Below, in pieces: positions 1-9,047 of a DNA stretch of 64,000 bases. Location: assembly GCA_937898625.1 (NCBI GenBank), contig CALEJF010000029.1, positions 1 through 64,000 on the forward strand, read 5' to 3'. The position numbers were made by a program, and so were the translations under genes. The notes under the pieces are model-generated. The model worked only from the letters and a program-made list of their open reading frames with translations. It did no database searches and had not been told where the DNA came from. Every line of letters starts with the position of its first letter. Within the stretch, counting starts at the first letter, position 1. This stretch comes from an uncultured Clostridia bacterium. Its GTDB lineage: Bacteria; Bacillota; Clostridia; Oscillospirales; Acutalibacteraceae.

Positions 1-135
1 AAATCCTTAGTTCTGACAGCGAAAGTATACGCGAAATTTCTTGTCGGGCCCGAAGTAAACAAAGCCTGAGAAAAGTCGTTTTTTTTCACGAAAATTAACA
101 AAAAATGGAGATAAAACAAGGCTTTCTATGAGATA

Positions 136-378
136 ATGGATTCCGATGTAGGCTGTGTTGCGGTTTATTATATGGGCAAAAACGAAGGCGACTATGCCTG
201 GAAAGATAATCTCAAGACCAACAAGGCTGAAGCGGATTACACAGAAGAACACAAAGCCGATGTTGAAAAGAATTATGAGGCTAAACGCAATAAGGCTGTT
301 ATCAACAAGGCATATAAGACCGTTAACGTGACAATCGCACGTCAGAACGCAGAAGCAAAGGCAGAAGCAAACAAGTAA
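136..378 (+). CDS. Lysine/alanine-rich hypothetical protein, possibly a gene remnant
   Basis: An 80-residue open frame rich in Lys, Ala and Glu (motifs such as EADYTEEHKADVEKNYEAKR), probably helical. I do not recognise it. No convincing ribosome binding site precedes the ATG, and the DNA just upstream has stops in this frame, so it may be the tail of a degraded cellular gene. A good terminator hairpin follows its stop within 10 nt, which supports real transcription on this strand. Confidence 0.3.
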   Translation: MDSDVGCVAVYYMGKNEGDYAWKDNLKTNKAEADYTEEHKADVEKNYEAKRNKAVINKAYKTVNVTIARQNAEAKAEANK

Positions 379-385
379 TACAACA

Positions 386-420
386 ACAGGGATTGACTCA
401 TTGAGCCAATCCCTGTTTTT
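386..420 (+). terminator. Rho-independent terminator
   Basis: A perfect 10-bp stem (ACAGGGATTG with CAATCCCTGT, arms at 386-395 and 407-416) is followed by a run of T on the plus strand. It lies between the 136-378 frame and the convergent shikimate kinase remnant, so it may end transcription from both sides. The T-run is only on the plus side. Confidence 0.8.
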
Positions 421-3400
421 ATATCATATTCATTATTTCATCAACGCATTGCTCGGGAGTGAGGTTGGTGCAGTTGACAGTCACATCCGCATATTTTTCA
501 TAAAGCGGTGCACGCTCGGCATAAAGCTCGGCGATGGTTGTGCCGTCTTTCATGGCGATTCCGCGCGTATGAATGTTATTTATGCGTTTTTCAAGCTCCT
601 GAGGCTCAACCTTGAGGTAAACGGCAACTCCGTTTGCTTTCAGGCTTTCCATAGCCTCTTTGCCGTAAACGGCGCTTCCGCCCGTTGCAATAACGCAGTT
701 ATAAAATTCCATCGTATCTTTAACTCTGCTATCTTTCTTTCTTGCATAACGTAAGAAAGGCTGATATTCATTAAATCTACGAGCCAATTGTGCATTATTC
801 GCATTTTCAGAAGATGCAATATTTACTTTGATATTCAGATAATCAGTAGGAACGGATGTATCTGTCAAAGTAATAGTAGAAGACTCTACAGTAATAGGCT
901 TTCCATCTTCGTCTACATCTGTCCATGTAAACAAAGATTCATCCCTGTCCATACAAAGGTCAATGTTTCTTCCTGCGTAACCATATAAGTTACTGGAAGT
1001 GCCTTGACCTCTATGCCTTACACCAGTGCAAGTCCAGTTGTCTTGCGGTCTTGTACCAGCAGGATATCTAAAGTGAACCGTACATCCATCAATCTTATTA
1101 TCCTTGTCGTTTGTAAACTGAGGAACTTCAAGGAATATATATCTTAAATCAGGAGCGGCTTTCATCAACGCATCAACAGAGAAGTCACCACTTGCAGATG
1201 TAGAAATTAATTTACCATCTTCATTATAAATATTATTTCTGTTATATCTTGCAATTATTTCATCGGCGTTTCTTGCATCAGCAATAAAGTTATTTTTAAT
1301 ATCCGTATCAGTTAAAGAAATTGAATAAGCCTTCATTCTATAAATAAATATATCACAATCCTCGCTACCAATTGTAATTGGCTTAGGAGAAGACTGCTTG
1401 AATGATGAAGTTTCTGTATATTCATAAGGTTTACTAGGAGCACCATCCTCATAAGACATAACTATCATCATATCGGTGTCTTTATTTATATTAAATTCAT
1501 ATTCAATAATAGTATCTTCACAATAGTCGGACTTTAATAAGCCGCCACTATTGTATACTGTTGCGTGTTCAACCTTCATATCTAAACCAATATTTTCATC
1601 AATACAAGTTAAGAAAGATGTGTCACGCTTTCTAATATTTTTTGTTCTAAAAATAACCTTGAATTCTTTACCAGTTTTCTTGGGGTCATCTGCGAACAAA
1701 TTATAATTAATAACAGCATTAGTTCCTGCTTTAACACAGAAATACTGGTCGCCATTTTCATCAATTTGATAACCGCCATTTACCCAGTCAAAGTTATCAG
1801 AAACCGTCATTGTTACATTATTATATGACCATAATCTATCTGCCGAACTATTAGAATATCCAACGGGGTTAAAGTCAAATTCCAAACCAGCAGTTACAGG
1901 GGAAACATTAATATTTAATTCTTCTACTTTTATTGTGATTTTCTTTGGCTCTGCTTCACCACAAGAAATAGTAAACTCAAAAGTTCCAGCTTCATTTGCT
2001 TTATAAGAGAATGTATAATAGCCATAAGAATCTTTTTCAGTTAATGTTTCTTCACTTACAATCTTATCGCCAATGCTCCAAGTAACCTTTGGTGTTTCCG
2101 TATTTGGGTCTAACACCGCATACTTAATATTAACTGTATTATACTGCACAGCGTCTATAGTCTGTGTAGCACAACCAATTATAGGAATATTACTTGCGCC
2201 ATCTTGCCACAAAATATCTTTATATACATGATTTGATTCTATTAAAGTGTTATTAATAGTAGCAGTCATATATACTTCTAACAAATGTGACCCATGAGCT
2301 TGTGCTGGAATAGTATAAGATGTAGGGATGCCAGATGTAGATGTTTTTACAGTTCCCAACTCTTTACCATCTAAAATAAAATGAACATCCTTTTGGATTG
2401 CACCATATGGAGTGTAATTAAAGGTAACATCTTTTTGGTATCCATAAGCATCACTAAAAGTAGATTCTAATCTCAGGTCTACTTTTTGCACTGTCCAAGA
2501 CTTTGTTGTTAAGCTTCCAGCATCATCAGTAATTGTCAATACAAATTTTTGACTTGTGGTTGTAGCAAAGTCTGTAGCGTCAAATGTGTTTTCGCCATAT
2601 GTAGCAATGCCAGACGCAATAATCTTTGAACCGACTTTCCATGTGTAATTACCTTCTGGAACGATATCGCCAGAAGAGTCAGTGCCAGAAAAGTTATAAG
2701 TAATTAACACTTTATCATTTACTGTTGCAATAACTGGAGATGCAGTAACATAAGAAATTTTGAGAGAGCTAGAAGAGCCTCCACCTGAGCCACCGACAAT
2801 AGTAAATTTTCTTTTTGCTTCTCTTACTTCGTTTTCCGTTCCTTCGCTAGTAATTTCATACAGCACAAAAACATTTTCTCCAACCTCTTCATCTTCTGCG
2901 TCATTATATGCGACATCGTATGTAAGACGAGGAGAGGTGTCTATATTGCCAACATCTTCTTGTAACTCACCAAGAGTTTTGCTAATTGAAGAAATATTTT
3001 CTTTATTAGTAGCAACATCGGAGCTTAAAATTCCAGTTTTATCATCTACATATTTCTCAGTTGCATAGCCAGTTAAATCTACTTTTACATTTGCAACTTT
3101 ATCATCAACTTCGTCTCTATTGTAAGTCTCTGACCTCTTATAGTAATCATTTAATTTTTCAGAAATATCAGCCTCGGTAATCGCATTAGCAACATCATCT
3201 TTTGTGGCATAATTTTCTAAAACAGTTGAAACTCTCTGTTCAGTTTCAGTCTTATTATAATAATTCTCTTGTAAATCAGATGTTTTTACATAACTCTTTA
3301 ATTGTTCAGAAACATCTACACTTGCAACAGCTTCGTCTACATATTCAGTCTTAGCATAATCTTTAAGAGCGGTAGTTACAGCCGTGTTTGCGACAGAAGC

Positions 3401-4174
3401 GGCTGTTTCTGCTGATTGTTGAGCGGCATCTGCGTATTTCTCAGCCTCGGCAGCAGCATTTTCGGCAGCAGTAACCTGTTCACCAACTGCAACATTTTTA
3501 ATCTCATCTGCGACCTTTTCTGCCACATCTGTGATAAGTTCTTGCATCCAAGTATCATCTATATTATTAATGACATCTTCACAATCACATAATGATTCGA
3601 GAACATTTAAATCTTTATTTCTCTTTGTCTTCCAAGTATAACTTTTAGAAACACCGTCAGTACCAGCAATAGTGCCATAAGCGTGTATTTCAAATTCAAG
3701 CATTCCAACATCAAGAGTTGCACCAGCATCAATGAGCCAACCAAATCTAATTTTCTCATCGTTAAAAGTTACATTAACAGGTTTAGAGGCTCCGTGTCTG
3801 CCACCATTTGTTTGATAATGAATGGAGATAGTGGTTCTAACCAAGTCAAAACCATCATAATATCTCGGCATTTCAAAAGGTATATACTGAGAATTTTCTT
3901 CTTGCGTTATGTTAAACTGCTTTTTATTTAAAGAAATATCTTTCGTATCATTGATAGTAGAAATATTGTCATCGGAAAAACTTGTATAACGAACATAGTC
4001 AGGATGTTGCTGCCAATTTCCGTCGTCGCCTGAATAAGCAGCAACCATTTGTGTTTCATCAAGTGTCATAATGGCTGGCATGGCAATACCAATATCTTCA
4101 GCAAGCATCTCAGCAGTTGCTATATTTTTATTCTCATTATTCATCTTAAGAGATTCTTCAAATGATAAACTCAT
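419..4174 (-). CDS. Phage tail fibre/adhesin fused in frame to a shikimate kinase C-terminus (chimera)
   Basis: A 1251-residue frame with a good RBS (GGAGG, ATG at 4174). Residues 1 to about 1153 are a phage distal-tail protein. They contain an N-terminal beta-rich domain, tandem YATKxxVxxAI / YYNKTETE segments (about 240-400) like trimeric fibre stalks, Ig-like domains, a LamG-like lectin fold (about 760-985), and a late segment with RGQGTSS and NIDL motifs (about 1050-1070) recalling the CotH-like C-terminal region of Firmicutes phage fibres. From about residue 1153 the sequence becomes shikimate kinase: VIATGGSAVYGKEAM, then TRGIAMKD and LYAERAPLYEKYAD. The kinase Walker A region is absent, so the enzyme part cannot be active, and the fibre lacks its own C-terminus. 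It is the last gene of the tail-tip module. Confidence 0.75.
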   Translation of the reverse strand: MSLSFEESLKMNNENKNIATAEMLAEDIGIAMPAIMTLDETQMVAAYSGDDGNWQQHPDYVRYTSFSDDNISTINDTKDISLNKKQFNITQEENSQYIPFEMPRYYDGFDLVRTTISIHYQTNGGRHGASKPVNVTFNDEKIRFGWLIDAGATLDVGMLEFEIHAYGTIAGTDGVSKSYTWKTKRNKDLNVLESLCDCEDVINNIDDTWMQELITDVAEKVADEIKNVAVGEQVTAAENAAAEAEKYADAAQQSAETAASVANTAVTTALKDYAKTEYVDEAVASVDVSEQLKSYVKTSDLQENYYNKTETEQRVSTVLENYATKDDVANAITEADISEKLNDYYKRSETYNRDEVDDKVANVKVDLTGYATEKYVDDKTGILSSDVATNKENISSISKTLGELQEDVGNIDTSPRLTYDVAYNDAEDEEVGENVFVLYEITSEGTENEVREAKRKFTIVGGSGGGSSSSLKISYVTASPVIATVNDKVLITYNFSGTDSSGDIVPEGNYTWKVGSKIIASGIATYGENTFDATDFATTTSQKFVLTITDDAGSLTTKSWTVQKVDLRLESTFSDAYGYQKDVTFNYTPYGAIQKDVHFILDGKELGTVKTSTSGIPTSYTIPAQAHGSHLLEVYMTATINNTLIESNHVYKDILWQDGASNIPIIGCATQTIDAVQYNTVNIKYAVLDPNTETPKVTWSIGDKIVSEETLTEKDSYGYYTFSYKANEAGTFEFTISCGEAEPKKITIKVEELNINVSPVTAGLEFDFNPVGYSNSSADRLWSYNNVTMTVSDNFDWVNGGYQIDENGDQYFCVKAGTNAVINYNLFADDPKKTGKEFKVIFRTKNIRKRDTSFLTCIDENIGLDMKVEHATVYNSGGLLKSDYCEDTIIEYEFNINKDTDMMIVMSYEDGAPSKPYEYTETSSFKQSSPKPITIGSEDCDIFIYRMKAYSISLTDTDIKNNFIADARNADEIIARYNRNNIYNEDGKLISTSASGDFSVDALMKAAPDLRYIFLEVPQFTNDKDNKIDGCTVHFRYPAGTRPQDNWTCTGVRHRGQGTSSNLYGYAGRNIDLCMDRDESLFTWTDVDEDGKPITVESSTITLTDTSVPTDYLNIKVNIASSENANNAQLARRFNEYQPFLRYARKKDSRVKDTMEFYNCVIATGGSAVYGKEAMESLKANGVAVYLKVEPQELEKRINNIHTRGIAMKDGTTIAELYAERAPLYEKYADVTVNCTNLTPEQCVDEIMNMI

Positions 4175-4191
4175 TATTTTCCTCCTTTCTA

Positions 4192-4222
4192 AACCAAGAG
4201 GACAAATTTATCATCCTCGGTT
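4192..4222 (-). other. Intergenic hairpin between fibre and baseplate genes
   Basis: Imperfect stem AACC-AAGAGGA with TCCTC-GGTT in the 57-bp gap upstream of the fibre gene. There is no clear U-tract on either strand, so it may be a processing or attenuation structure rather than a terminator. Confidence 0.35.
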
Positions 4223-4231
4223 TTCAATTTA

Positions 4232-4933
4232 TTAAAATTCCACAACATTATTTTCTGTGGGTTCATCGTCGTCATTAGGCTTATCTTCAGGTTTTGAATT
4301 AAGGTCTACCACAGGAGCACCCTCATCCAACATATTTCGAACAGACACCTTGTCGCCAACACCAACACCATTAGCAGAAAGTTGAAGGGTAGAGTTGGCA
4401 TCATCGTATACTAGGTTATCTACGATGTTAACGCCATCTTCAAGAACATTAGCCAAATCTGTTAGAGCTTTAATCTGTGCGTCCTGTTTTAAAATGCGCT
4501 GGTCGAGAGCAGAAAGAGCTGAGTCAGGTATGATGTCGCTCCATACACTAATAGGTATAATATCTATTGTGGTAGAAGATGTCTTTCTAACTCTTTGCAC
4601 AATCTTTCCGCTTGCATCCATATCTGCATAAGCAAATGTTAACTGTATCTCAATAGCCCCTGCCTCTTTCGTTAGATTACTATCAAAGGGGAGTTTATAT
4701 TGCAAAAAACAATCATTGTACTTTTCATCTGATAAAGTAAGATATTCTGTCTTATATTCACGACTTATGGGAAGAACATACTCTAACATTACTGAAGCAT
4801 TAGTCATATCAATACCCTTATAAATTGGCTCCACAATAAATACCAAATTATCAACAAGCTTTGAACCTTTCATGATTCTCTCTTTATGAGAGCCATATAA
4901 CGAGTTGTCACTATTCACAAGAATTGTATACAT
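4232..4933 (-). CDS. Baseplate/tail-tip protein
   Basis: A 233-residue protein with an RBS (AAAGGGGTG) ahead of the ATG. The N-terminal 130 residues are predicted to be beta-rich, followed by a short helical stretch (LDQRILKQDAQIKALTDLAN) and a disordered acidic tail (SKPEDKPNDDDEPTEN). It sits between a BppU-like upper baseplate protein and the fibre, so it probably connects the fibre to the baseplate. The assignment rests on context more than on a motif. Confidence 0.5.
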   Translation of the reverse strand: MYTILVNSDNSLYGSHKERIMKGSKLVDNLVFIVEPIYKGIDMTNASVMLEYVLPISREYKTEYLTLSDEKYNDCFLQYKLPFDSNLTKEAGAIEIQLTFAYADMDASGKIVQRVRKTSSTTIDIIPISVWSDIIPDSALSALDQRILKQDAQIKALTDLANVLEDGVNIVDNLVYDDANSTLQLSANGVGVGDKVSVRNMLDEGAPVVDLNSKPEDKPNDDDEPTENNVVEF

Positions 4934-4946
4934 TTAAATCACCCCT

Positions 4947-6113
4947 TTAAATACCCAAATAATCTTTTACTTCATCAATTGTTGCAGTAGGAGAAGAGCT
5001 TCCACCAAGACAATTCCATCCATCAACAGTATATTGTACATTCGTTCCAGCAGTATATGACAATCCGCCTCCATTTACAAAAGTGTCATCTGTGGTAAAA
5101 TCATTTATAACACAATACACATATCCAATTGCTTTTTCATCGTCAGATAATAGCATTAGTTCTTCGAAAGTAATTGTGCCCATAAAAATAAAACTGCCTA
5201 CAGTGCCACTAGAAGCCAATGTATTAATACTGCCAACAATGCTGTCATTAATATTTTCAACAATCTCTTTATAACTAAGGGCGTTGGCTTCACTATTAGC
5301 AGCATTAGCTTCGCTGCTTGCCGCATTAGCCTCGCTAGCGGCAGCATTAATCTCACTATTTTTAGCATTTTGCTCACTAGTATATGCATTATCCATATAT
5401 GTTTTTGTATTATTCATATATGTTTGTGCATTTTGCGAATAAGTGAGAGCATTGTTCATGTATTTATTTGCATTGGTTTCACTACTTGAAGCATTTAAAG
5501 CACTTGTATTTGCTGAACTTGCACTATTAGAAGATTGCTTGGCATAATATTTGGCATTATCAGTATTCTCACCATCTCTAATACCAGTATCGCCAACAGC
5601 CCAAGATTTAGAAGTTTTCATAACTTCTGTATATTCAGCTTCAGCTTTTTCCAATGCTGTGTTAAGACCACTAAATTCATATGAAGATTCAATATTTGAA
5701 TTTTCGGTAGCACTTCCAGTTACATCAATATGGAGAGGCATAGTAGACAAGATAGATGCATTTTCTATCCCAATAATCTCACCAGTTTGAGAATCTACTT
5801 TTGCTCCACCTTCATTAACAACAACTAAATCAGCACAGCAAATACCATCAACTGCAAGCATTTGTTCTGTAAGTTCAACTATAATTTTCCCTTTATTGTT
5901 TATCTCACAAAAGTTAAAAACACTATTGTTGTCGGCTTTTTTATATCTTATATATGCGGAATGTTCACCATCATTAAGAGAATAAAGCTCTCCACGATTA
6001 TAGCAAGTGACCGAAAGAAATCTTGAATTTTTGTCAAACTGTTTTGCGTTGATTAATATGTATTTCTTATCATAAAAATCAATATTTATATTTATAGTGG
6101 TTTGTAAAGCCAT
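4947..6113 (-). CDS. BppU-like upper baseplate protein
   Basis: 388 residues. The N-terminal 150 residues (MALQTTININIDFYDKKY..., with beta-strands describing an AYIRYKKAD-type segment) resemble the BppU/upper-baseplate N-terminal domain of Gram-positive siphophages. The middle (about 160-290) is a long Ala/Asn/Ser helical stalk with repeated NAxxSxxxA and YMNN(A/T) heptad-like units. The C-terminus (FIFMGTITFEEL...) is a small beta domain ending in DEVKDYLGI. It would link the tail tip to the receptor-binding parts. Confidence 0.65.
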   Translation of the reverse strand: MALQTTININIDFYDKKYILINAKQFDKNSRFLSVTCYNRGELYSLNDGEHSAYIRYKKADNNSVFNFCEINNKGKIIVELTEQMLAVDGICCADLVVVNEGGAKVDSQTGEIIGIENASILSTMPLHIDVTGSATENSNIESSYEFSGLNTALEKAEAEYTEVMKTSKSWAVGDTGIRDGENTDNAKYYAKQSSNSASSANTSALNASSSETNANKYMNNALTYSQNAQTYMNNTKTYMDNAYTSEQNAKNSEINAAASEANAASSEANAANSEANALSYKEIVENINDSIVGSINTLASSGTVGSFIFMGTITFEELMLLSDDEKAIGYVYCVINDFTTDDTFVNGGGLSYTAGTNVQYTVDGWNCLGGSSSPTATIDEVKDYLGI

Positions 6114-6148
6114 ATCTAATCACCACCTTTAAAAAATATATGGCTTAA

Positions 6149-6829
6149 TTAAAATCCTTCTAATAACTTTTTCTTATAGGCTTCATTAACAACTTGCATC
6201 GAAATCTCTACTTCGCCATTTTCTAAGCCATATTTTTCTAAGAGGGCTTCGTATTTTTCATAAGTACGAAGACAGTGTTTAAAACTATCCTTATTACAAG
6301 GTTTTCCTTCTGAAACCTTTGTAGCAAAATTAATAATCTCCCAACGATAATCGTCAATCTCTTTGTCAACAAACATATCAGTAAGATTATTAATTTTTTC
6401 ATCTCTATCTTTCTGCCCATCTACTAAATTTTTAATAGAATCTTTTAACTCCTTTTGAATTTCAAGAGATTGTTGCCTGTCCTTTATTCTATTATTAGTA
6501 AATTTTGTCATTTCGTCGTGTAAAGCCTTACGGTCTTTACGACTTTCTTCCATATAATTATTTAGATTATTTCTAAACTCTTCTTCATCTTTACAATGTC
6601 TTGTTTGTAACTTATCTAAATTTTTTGCAGTTGTTTTTGCCAGTTCAGTAGTCGCTTTTAACTCTTCCCGTTCTAACCTTCTTTGTCTCATCTTTTTAGT
6701 TTCAATTCCAAGTTTTTCAAAAAACCAATCAAATAAAGACCAAACAAATTTCACACAAACAAGTGCAAGAATTACGGCGATAATTACATACCACCAATTT
6801 ATTTGTGATAATTGCTCTACATTTTCCAT
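6149..6829 (-). CDS. Membrane-anchored coiled-coil protein of the lysis/baseplate region
   Basis: 226 residues. One transmembrane helix at about 13-36 (WWYVIIAVILALVCVKFVWSLF) is followed by a long charged coiled coil (about 45-160) and a C-terminal helical domain. The layout resembles XhlA-type or phage membrane proteins that lie beside holin genes, but it is longer and I see no specific motif. It is next to the endolysin, so a role in lysis or in anchoring is plausible. Confidence 0.5.
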   Translation of the reverse strand: MENVEQLSQINWWYVIIAVILALVCVKFVWSLFDWFFEKLGIETKKMRQRRLEREELKATTELAKTTAKNLDKLQTRHCKDEEEFRNNLNNYMEESRKDRKALHDEMTKFTNNRIKDRQQSLEIQKELKDSIKNLVDGQKDRDEKINNLTDMFVDKEIDDYRWEIINFATKVSEGKPCNKDSFKHCLRTYEKYEALLEKYGLENGEVEISMQVVNEAYKKKLLEGF

Positions 6830-6893
6830 CTCACATCCACGACCATCCTTTCATTAATATTTTTATTGACACCCTTGGAATAGAGATGTCTAG

Positions 6894-6928
6894 TGGTTAA
6901 AGACGGTTTTACTCACCGTCTCTAACCA
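6894..6928 (-). other. Long intergenic hairpin downstream of endolysin
   Basis: Stem TGGTTA-A-AGACGGT with ACCGTCT-C-TAACCA (13 pairs, one mismatch, 7-nt loop). On the minus strand it follows the endolysin stop, but no U-run follows, so it is more likely an RNA-stabilising or processing hairpin than a strong terminator. Confidence 0.5.
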
Positions 6929-6961
6929 TTATATATTTATTAATTATAAAATTAAAATTGA

Positions 6962-8206
6962 TTAACCACATAGTTTAGCAAATGTGTTTTTACCAGCAAG
7001 TTTATCTGCAACAAGTCTAACTTTGTTTTGGTATATTCCTACAGCAGTAGCTGTCACAGAGCCGTAAATTCCATCTACATAAACATTTGGAATCCCATTA
7101 CAAATCAATAATGCTTGAAGTACGGCAACAACACCATTCTGATAACCTTGCATAAGTGTCGGACAGGCAGACATTGTTCTTATTCCCCAAATTCCATCTA
7201 CAATCAAATTGCCCCTATACGATTTATTGATTTCTATTTGAAGAGCCTTTACCAATGCGGTCTTTGTCTCATACCCATAAATTCCGTCTACTGCAATTGT
7301 ATGATTGGTCACAGATTTATAGTTGGCGTTCACCCAATTTTGAACTTCCTTAATTGTGTCAATTTTGTTTGTTGGTTGTGGCTGGGGTTGTGGAGCAGGT
7401 TTTGCCAAAAGCGCATCCATCTTAGCTTTAGATTTTTCGCCAAATTTTCCATCAACAACCAAGCTGTTCTCACTTTGAAATTTTCTAACTGCAACCTCGG
7501 TGTCATTACCGAAATCACCATCTGCACCATATCTTCCACAAGAATAACCAAGCTTAATTAAATTTTCTTGCATTGTTCTAACCTCAGCTCCTTTGTCACC
7601 ACGCATAAGATAGTTACGAGTAGGAACTGTTGGTGTTTGAGTTTGAACAGAATTGTAGCCGTCATAGTTAGGTCTGCCATAGCCAACAATCTTATAATAA
7701 TTAATGGCGTATGATTTCTTGCACACACCACCACCGTTTGCAACTACTCCAGATGCTCCAGAAGTGTTTCCTTCGATTGTATACACATTATTTGTATCAA
7801 CCTTGTATACAATTCCAGTATGCTCTTCATTTCCATAGCTGCCAAAGAAAATTTGGTCTCCAACTTGAGGATTACTAGTATAAAACCTGCCGATATCCCT
7901 ATAATATCTTGCAGAAAATACACAACCTGCACCTAATGAATAATTTGGCTGATTCAATATTTTCTTTGCATTATCAACACCAAACGCTTTAACGACCAAC
8001 CAATCAAAAAATACATCGCACCAAGGATATCCGTTTTTTGGATAGTTATAAAAATTTCCGATTGCATCTAAATCTCTTGCGTATTTAGTGAAGTTGCCAT
8101 AGCCAGCGTTTGCAGTTTTATCATCTAATTGATAGTTTGACTTCTTTTCCAAATATCCAACTTCATCTAAAGCAATTTTAATTATCTTATCTACTGCATT
8201 AGCCAT
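6962..8206 (-). CDS. Endolysin: CHAP amidase/endopeptidase with peptidoglycan-binding repeats
   Basis: A 414-residue lysin preceded by AAGGAGG. The N-terminal CHAP domain (about 1-175) has the expected Cys63 (YPWCDVFFDW), His129 (EEHTGIVYKVD) and the EGN triad partner near 145-147. Next come a PG_binding_1 module (about 198-268: GDKGAEVRTMQENLIKLGY ... DGDFG), a PQPQP linker, and two further PG-binding-like units sharing VDGIYG/VDGIWG motifs (about 280-414). It should cleave host peptidoglycan at the end of infection, with the adjacent holin controlling its release. No signal peptide is seen. Confidence 0.9.
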   Translation of the reverse strand: MANAVDKIIKIALDEVGYLEKKSNYQLDDKTANAGYGNFTKYARDLDAIGNFYNYPKNGYPWCDVFFDWLVVKAFGVDNAKKILNQPNYSLGAGCVFSARYYRDIGRFYTSNPQVGDQIFFGSYGNEEHTGIVYKVDTNNVYTIEGNTSGASGVVANGGGVCKKSYAINYYKIVGYGRPNYDGYNSVQTQTPTVPTRNYLMRGDKGAEVRTMQENLIKLGYSCGRYGADGDFGNDTEVAVRKFQSENSLVVDGKFGEKSKAKMDALLAKPAPQPQPQPTNKIDTIKEVQNWVNANYKSVTNHTIAVDGIYGYETKTALVKALQIEINKSYRGNLIVDGIWGIRTMSACPTLMQGYQNGVVAVLQALLICNGIPNVYVDGIYGSVTATAVGIYQNKVRLVADKLAGKNTFAKLCG

Positions 8207-8265
8207 AACATTAGCCTCCTTATTTATAATAAAAAAGGGGTCATATATAACCCATATCGTTTTTT

Positions 8266-8619
8266 TTATTGTTCTGTTTCAACAATTTCTTCGTAAATCG
8301 TTGAAGTAATCACATCTAATTCTTTAACCGCACTTTCAATAAATGCTTCGACGGTTGCATCAACAACAATACCATTGCTCTCTAAAAGCTCAATAACCTT
8401 TGCCTTTTTGTCAATCTTTGCAATTGCTTCAGATTCAGCCAACTTCTCGGCTGCCTGAACAAATTTCTTTACAGTATTATAAACCCGTTTTTCCTTAAGC
8501 CACGGTATAAAATCATTTTTAATATATGGAACCACATAACGAGCAACGACCAAAGAAATAATTGTTAATACAATTTCTAAAATATTAGGAAAAATAGAAT
8601 TCCAAATTGTTTCCCACAT
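8266..8619 (-). CDS. Holin, LLH family
   Basis: 117 residues from the ATG at 8619, which has GGAGAG upstream; the frame extends 9 nt further to a GTG without support. One N-terminal membrane helix (about 8-30, FPNILEIVLTIISLVVARYVVPYI) is followed by a soluble helical domain with VKKFVQAAEKLAESE, KAKVIELLESNGIVVD and IESAVKELD. This pattern is typical of LLH-type phage holins. It lies directly upstream of the endolysin in the same transcription unit and would form the membrane lesion that starts lysis. Confidence 0.8.
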   Translation of the reverse strand: MWETIWNSIFPNILEIVLTIISLVVARYVVPYIKNDFIPWLKEKRVYNTVKKFVQAAEKLAESEAIAKIDKKAKVIELLESNGIVVDATVEAFIESAVKELDVITSTIYEEIVETEQ

Positions 8620-8637
8620 ATAAAACACTCTCCAATC

Positions 8638-9033
8638 TTAATTATCTGTACAACCAAGTACTGTGGTAATAATTTGAGTCATATCAACTCGCTCTTTAAT
8701 ATCTTGTGGCAAATCATTAACAAGAGCCATAGGAAGCTCAATTTTGTGCTCACTTTTAGCCATCATGTAATATGCACCACTAGATACTCCAAGTTGAATA
8801 ATCCATGTACTAAGAAACATTCCAAATATATTTAAATCAAATGGGGGAGAGATACTAATCATTGAAACATCTATACCCATTTCAATTAGATTGTTCATAG
8901 TTTCCATAGTGTAAGAGCCGTTGATATATGTACAAATAAAAAATACCGCCACTAAAATGACAGCAATAACATAATCTGCTATTAGCAATTTTTTGCTAAA
9001 GCCCTTTTTCTTTTTATTTTGTTTTCGATTCAT
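8638..9033 (-). CDS. Two-pass membrane protein upstream of holin
   Basis: 131 residues from the ATG at 9033 (AAAGGTG upstream; two in-frame ATGs precede it within 9 nt). A lysine-rich start (NRKQNKKKKGFSKK) is followed by a hydrophobic helix (LLIADYVIAVILVAVFFICTYI) and a second one (IFGMFLSTWIIQLGVSSGAYYMM), then a soluble tail (NDLPQDIKERVDMTQIITTVLG). This topology recurs in proteins beside phage holins, suggesting a second holin or a holin-associated protein. I cannot name the family. Confidence 0.55.
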   Translation of the reverse strand: MNRKQNKKKKGFSKKLLIADYVIAVILVAVFFICTYINGSYTMETMNNLIEMGIDVSMISISPPFDLNIFGMFLSTWIIQLGVSSGAYYMMAKSEHKIELPMALVNDLPQDIKERVDMTQIITTVLGCTDN

Positions 9034-9047
9034 AACCATCACCTTTA

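Larger units (their letters stand above)
1..715. other. Non-phage (cellular) flank joined to the phage
   Basis: This stretch differs from the rest of the window. It looks richer in G+C, and its only recognisable protein-coding content is the C-terminal part of shikimate kinase, a central-metabolism enzyme, on the minus strand. The junction with phage DNA lies near 695-716, inside one continuous reading frame. No attachment-site repeat or integrase is adjacent. It may be host chromosome at the end of a rearranged prophage, or a chimeric assembly. Confidence 0.6.

Noticed and set aside
7..252. Minus-strand frame of 81 residues in the left flank
   Set aside because: It overlaps the better-supported plus-strand frame, and no RBS is seen.
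401..754. Plus-strand frame of 117 residues
   Set aside because: It is antisense to the shikimate kinase segment and has no RBS.
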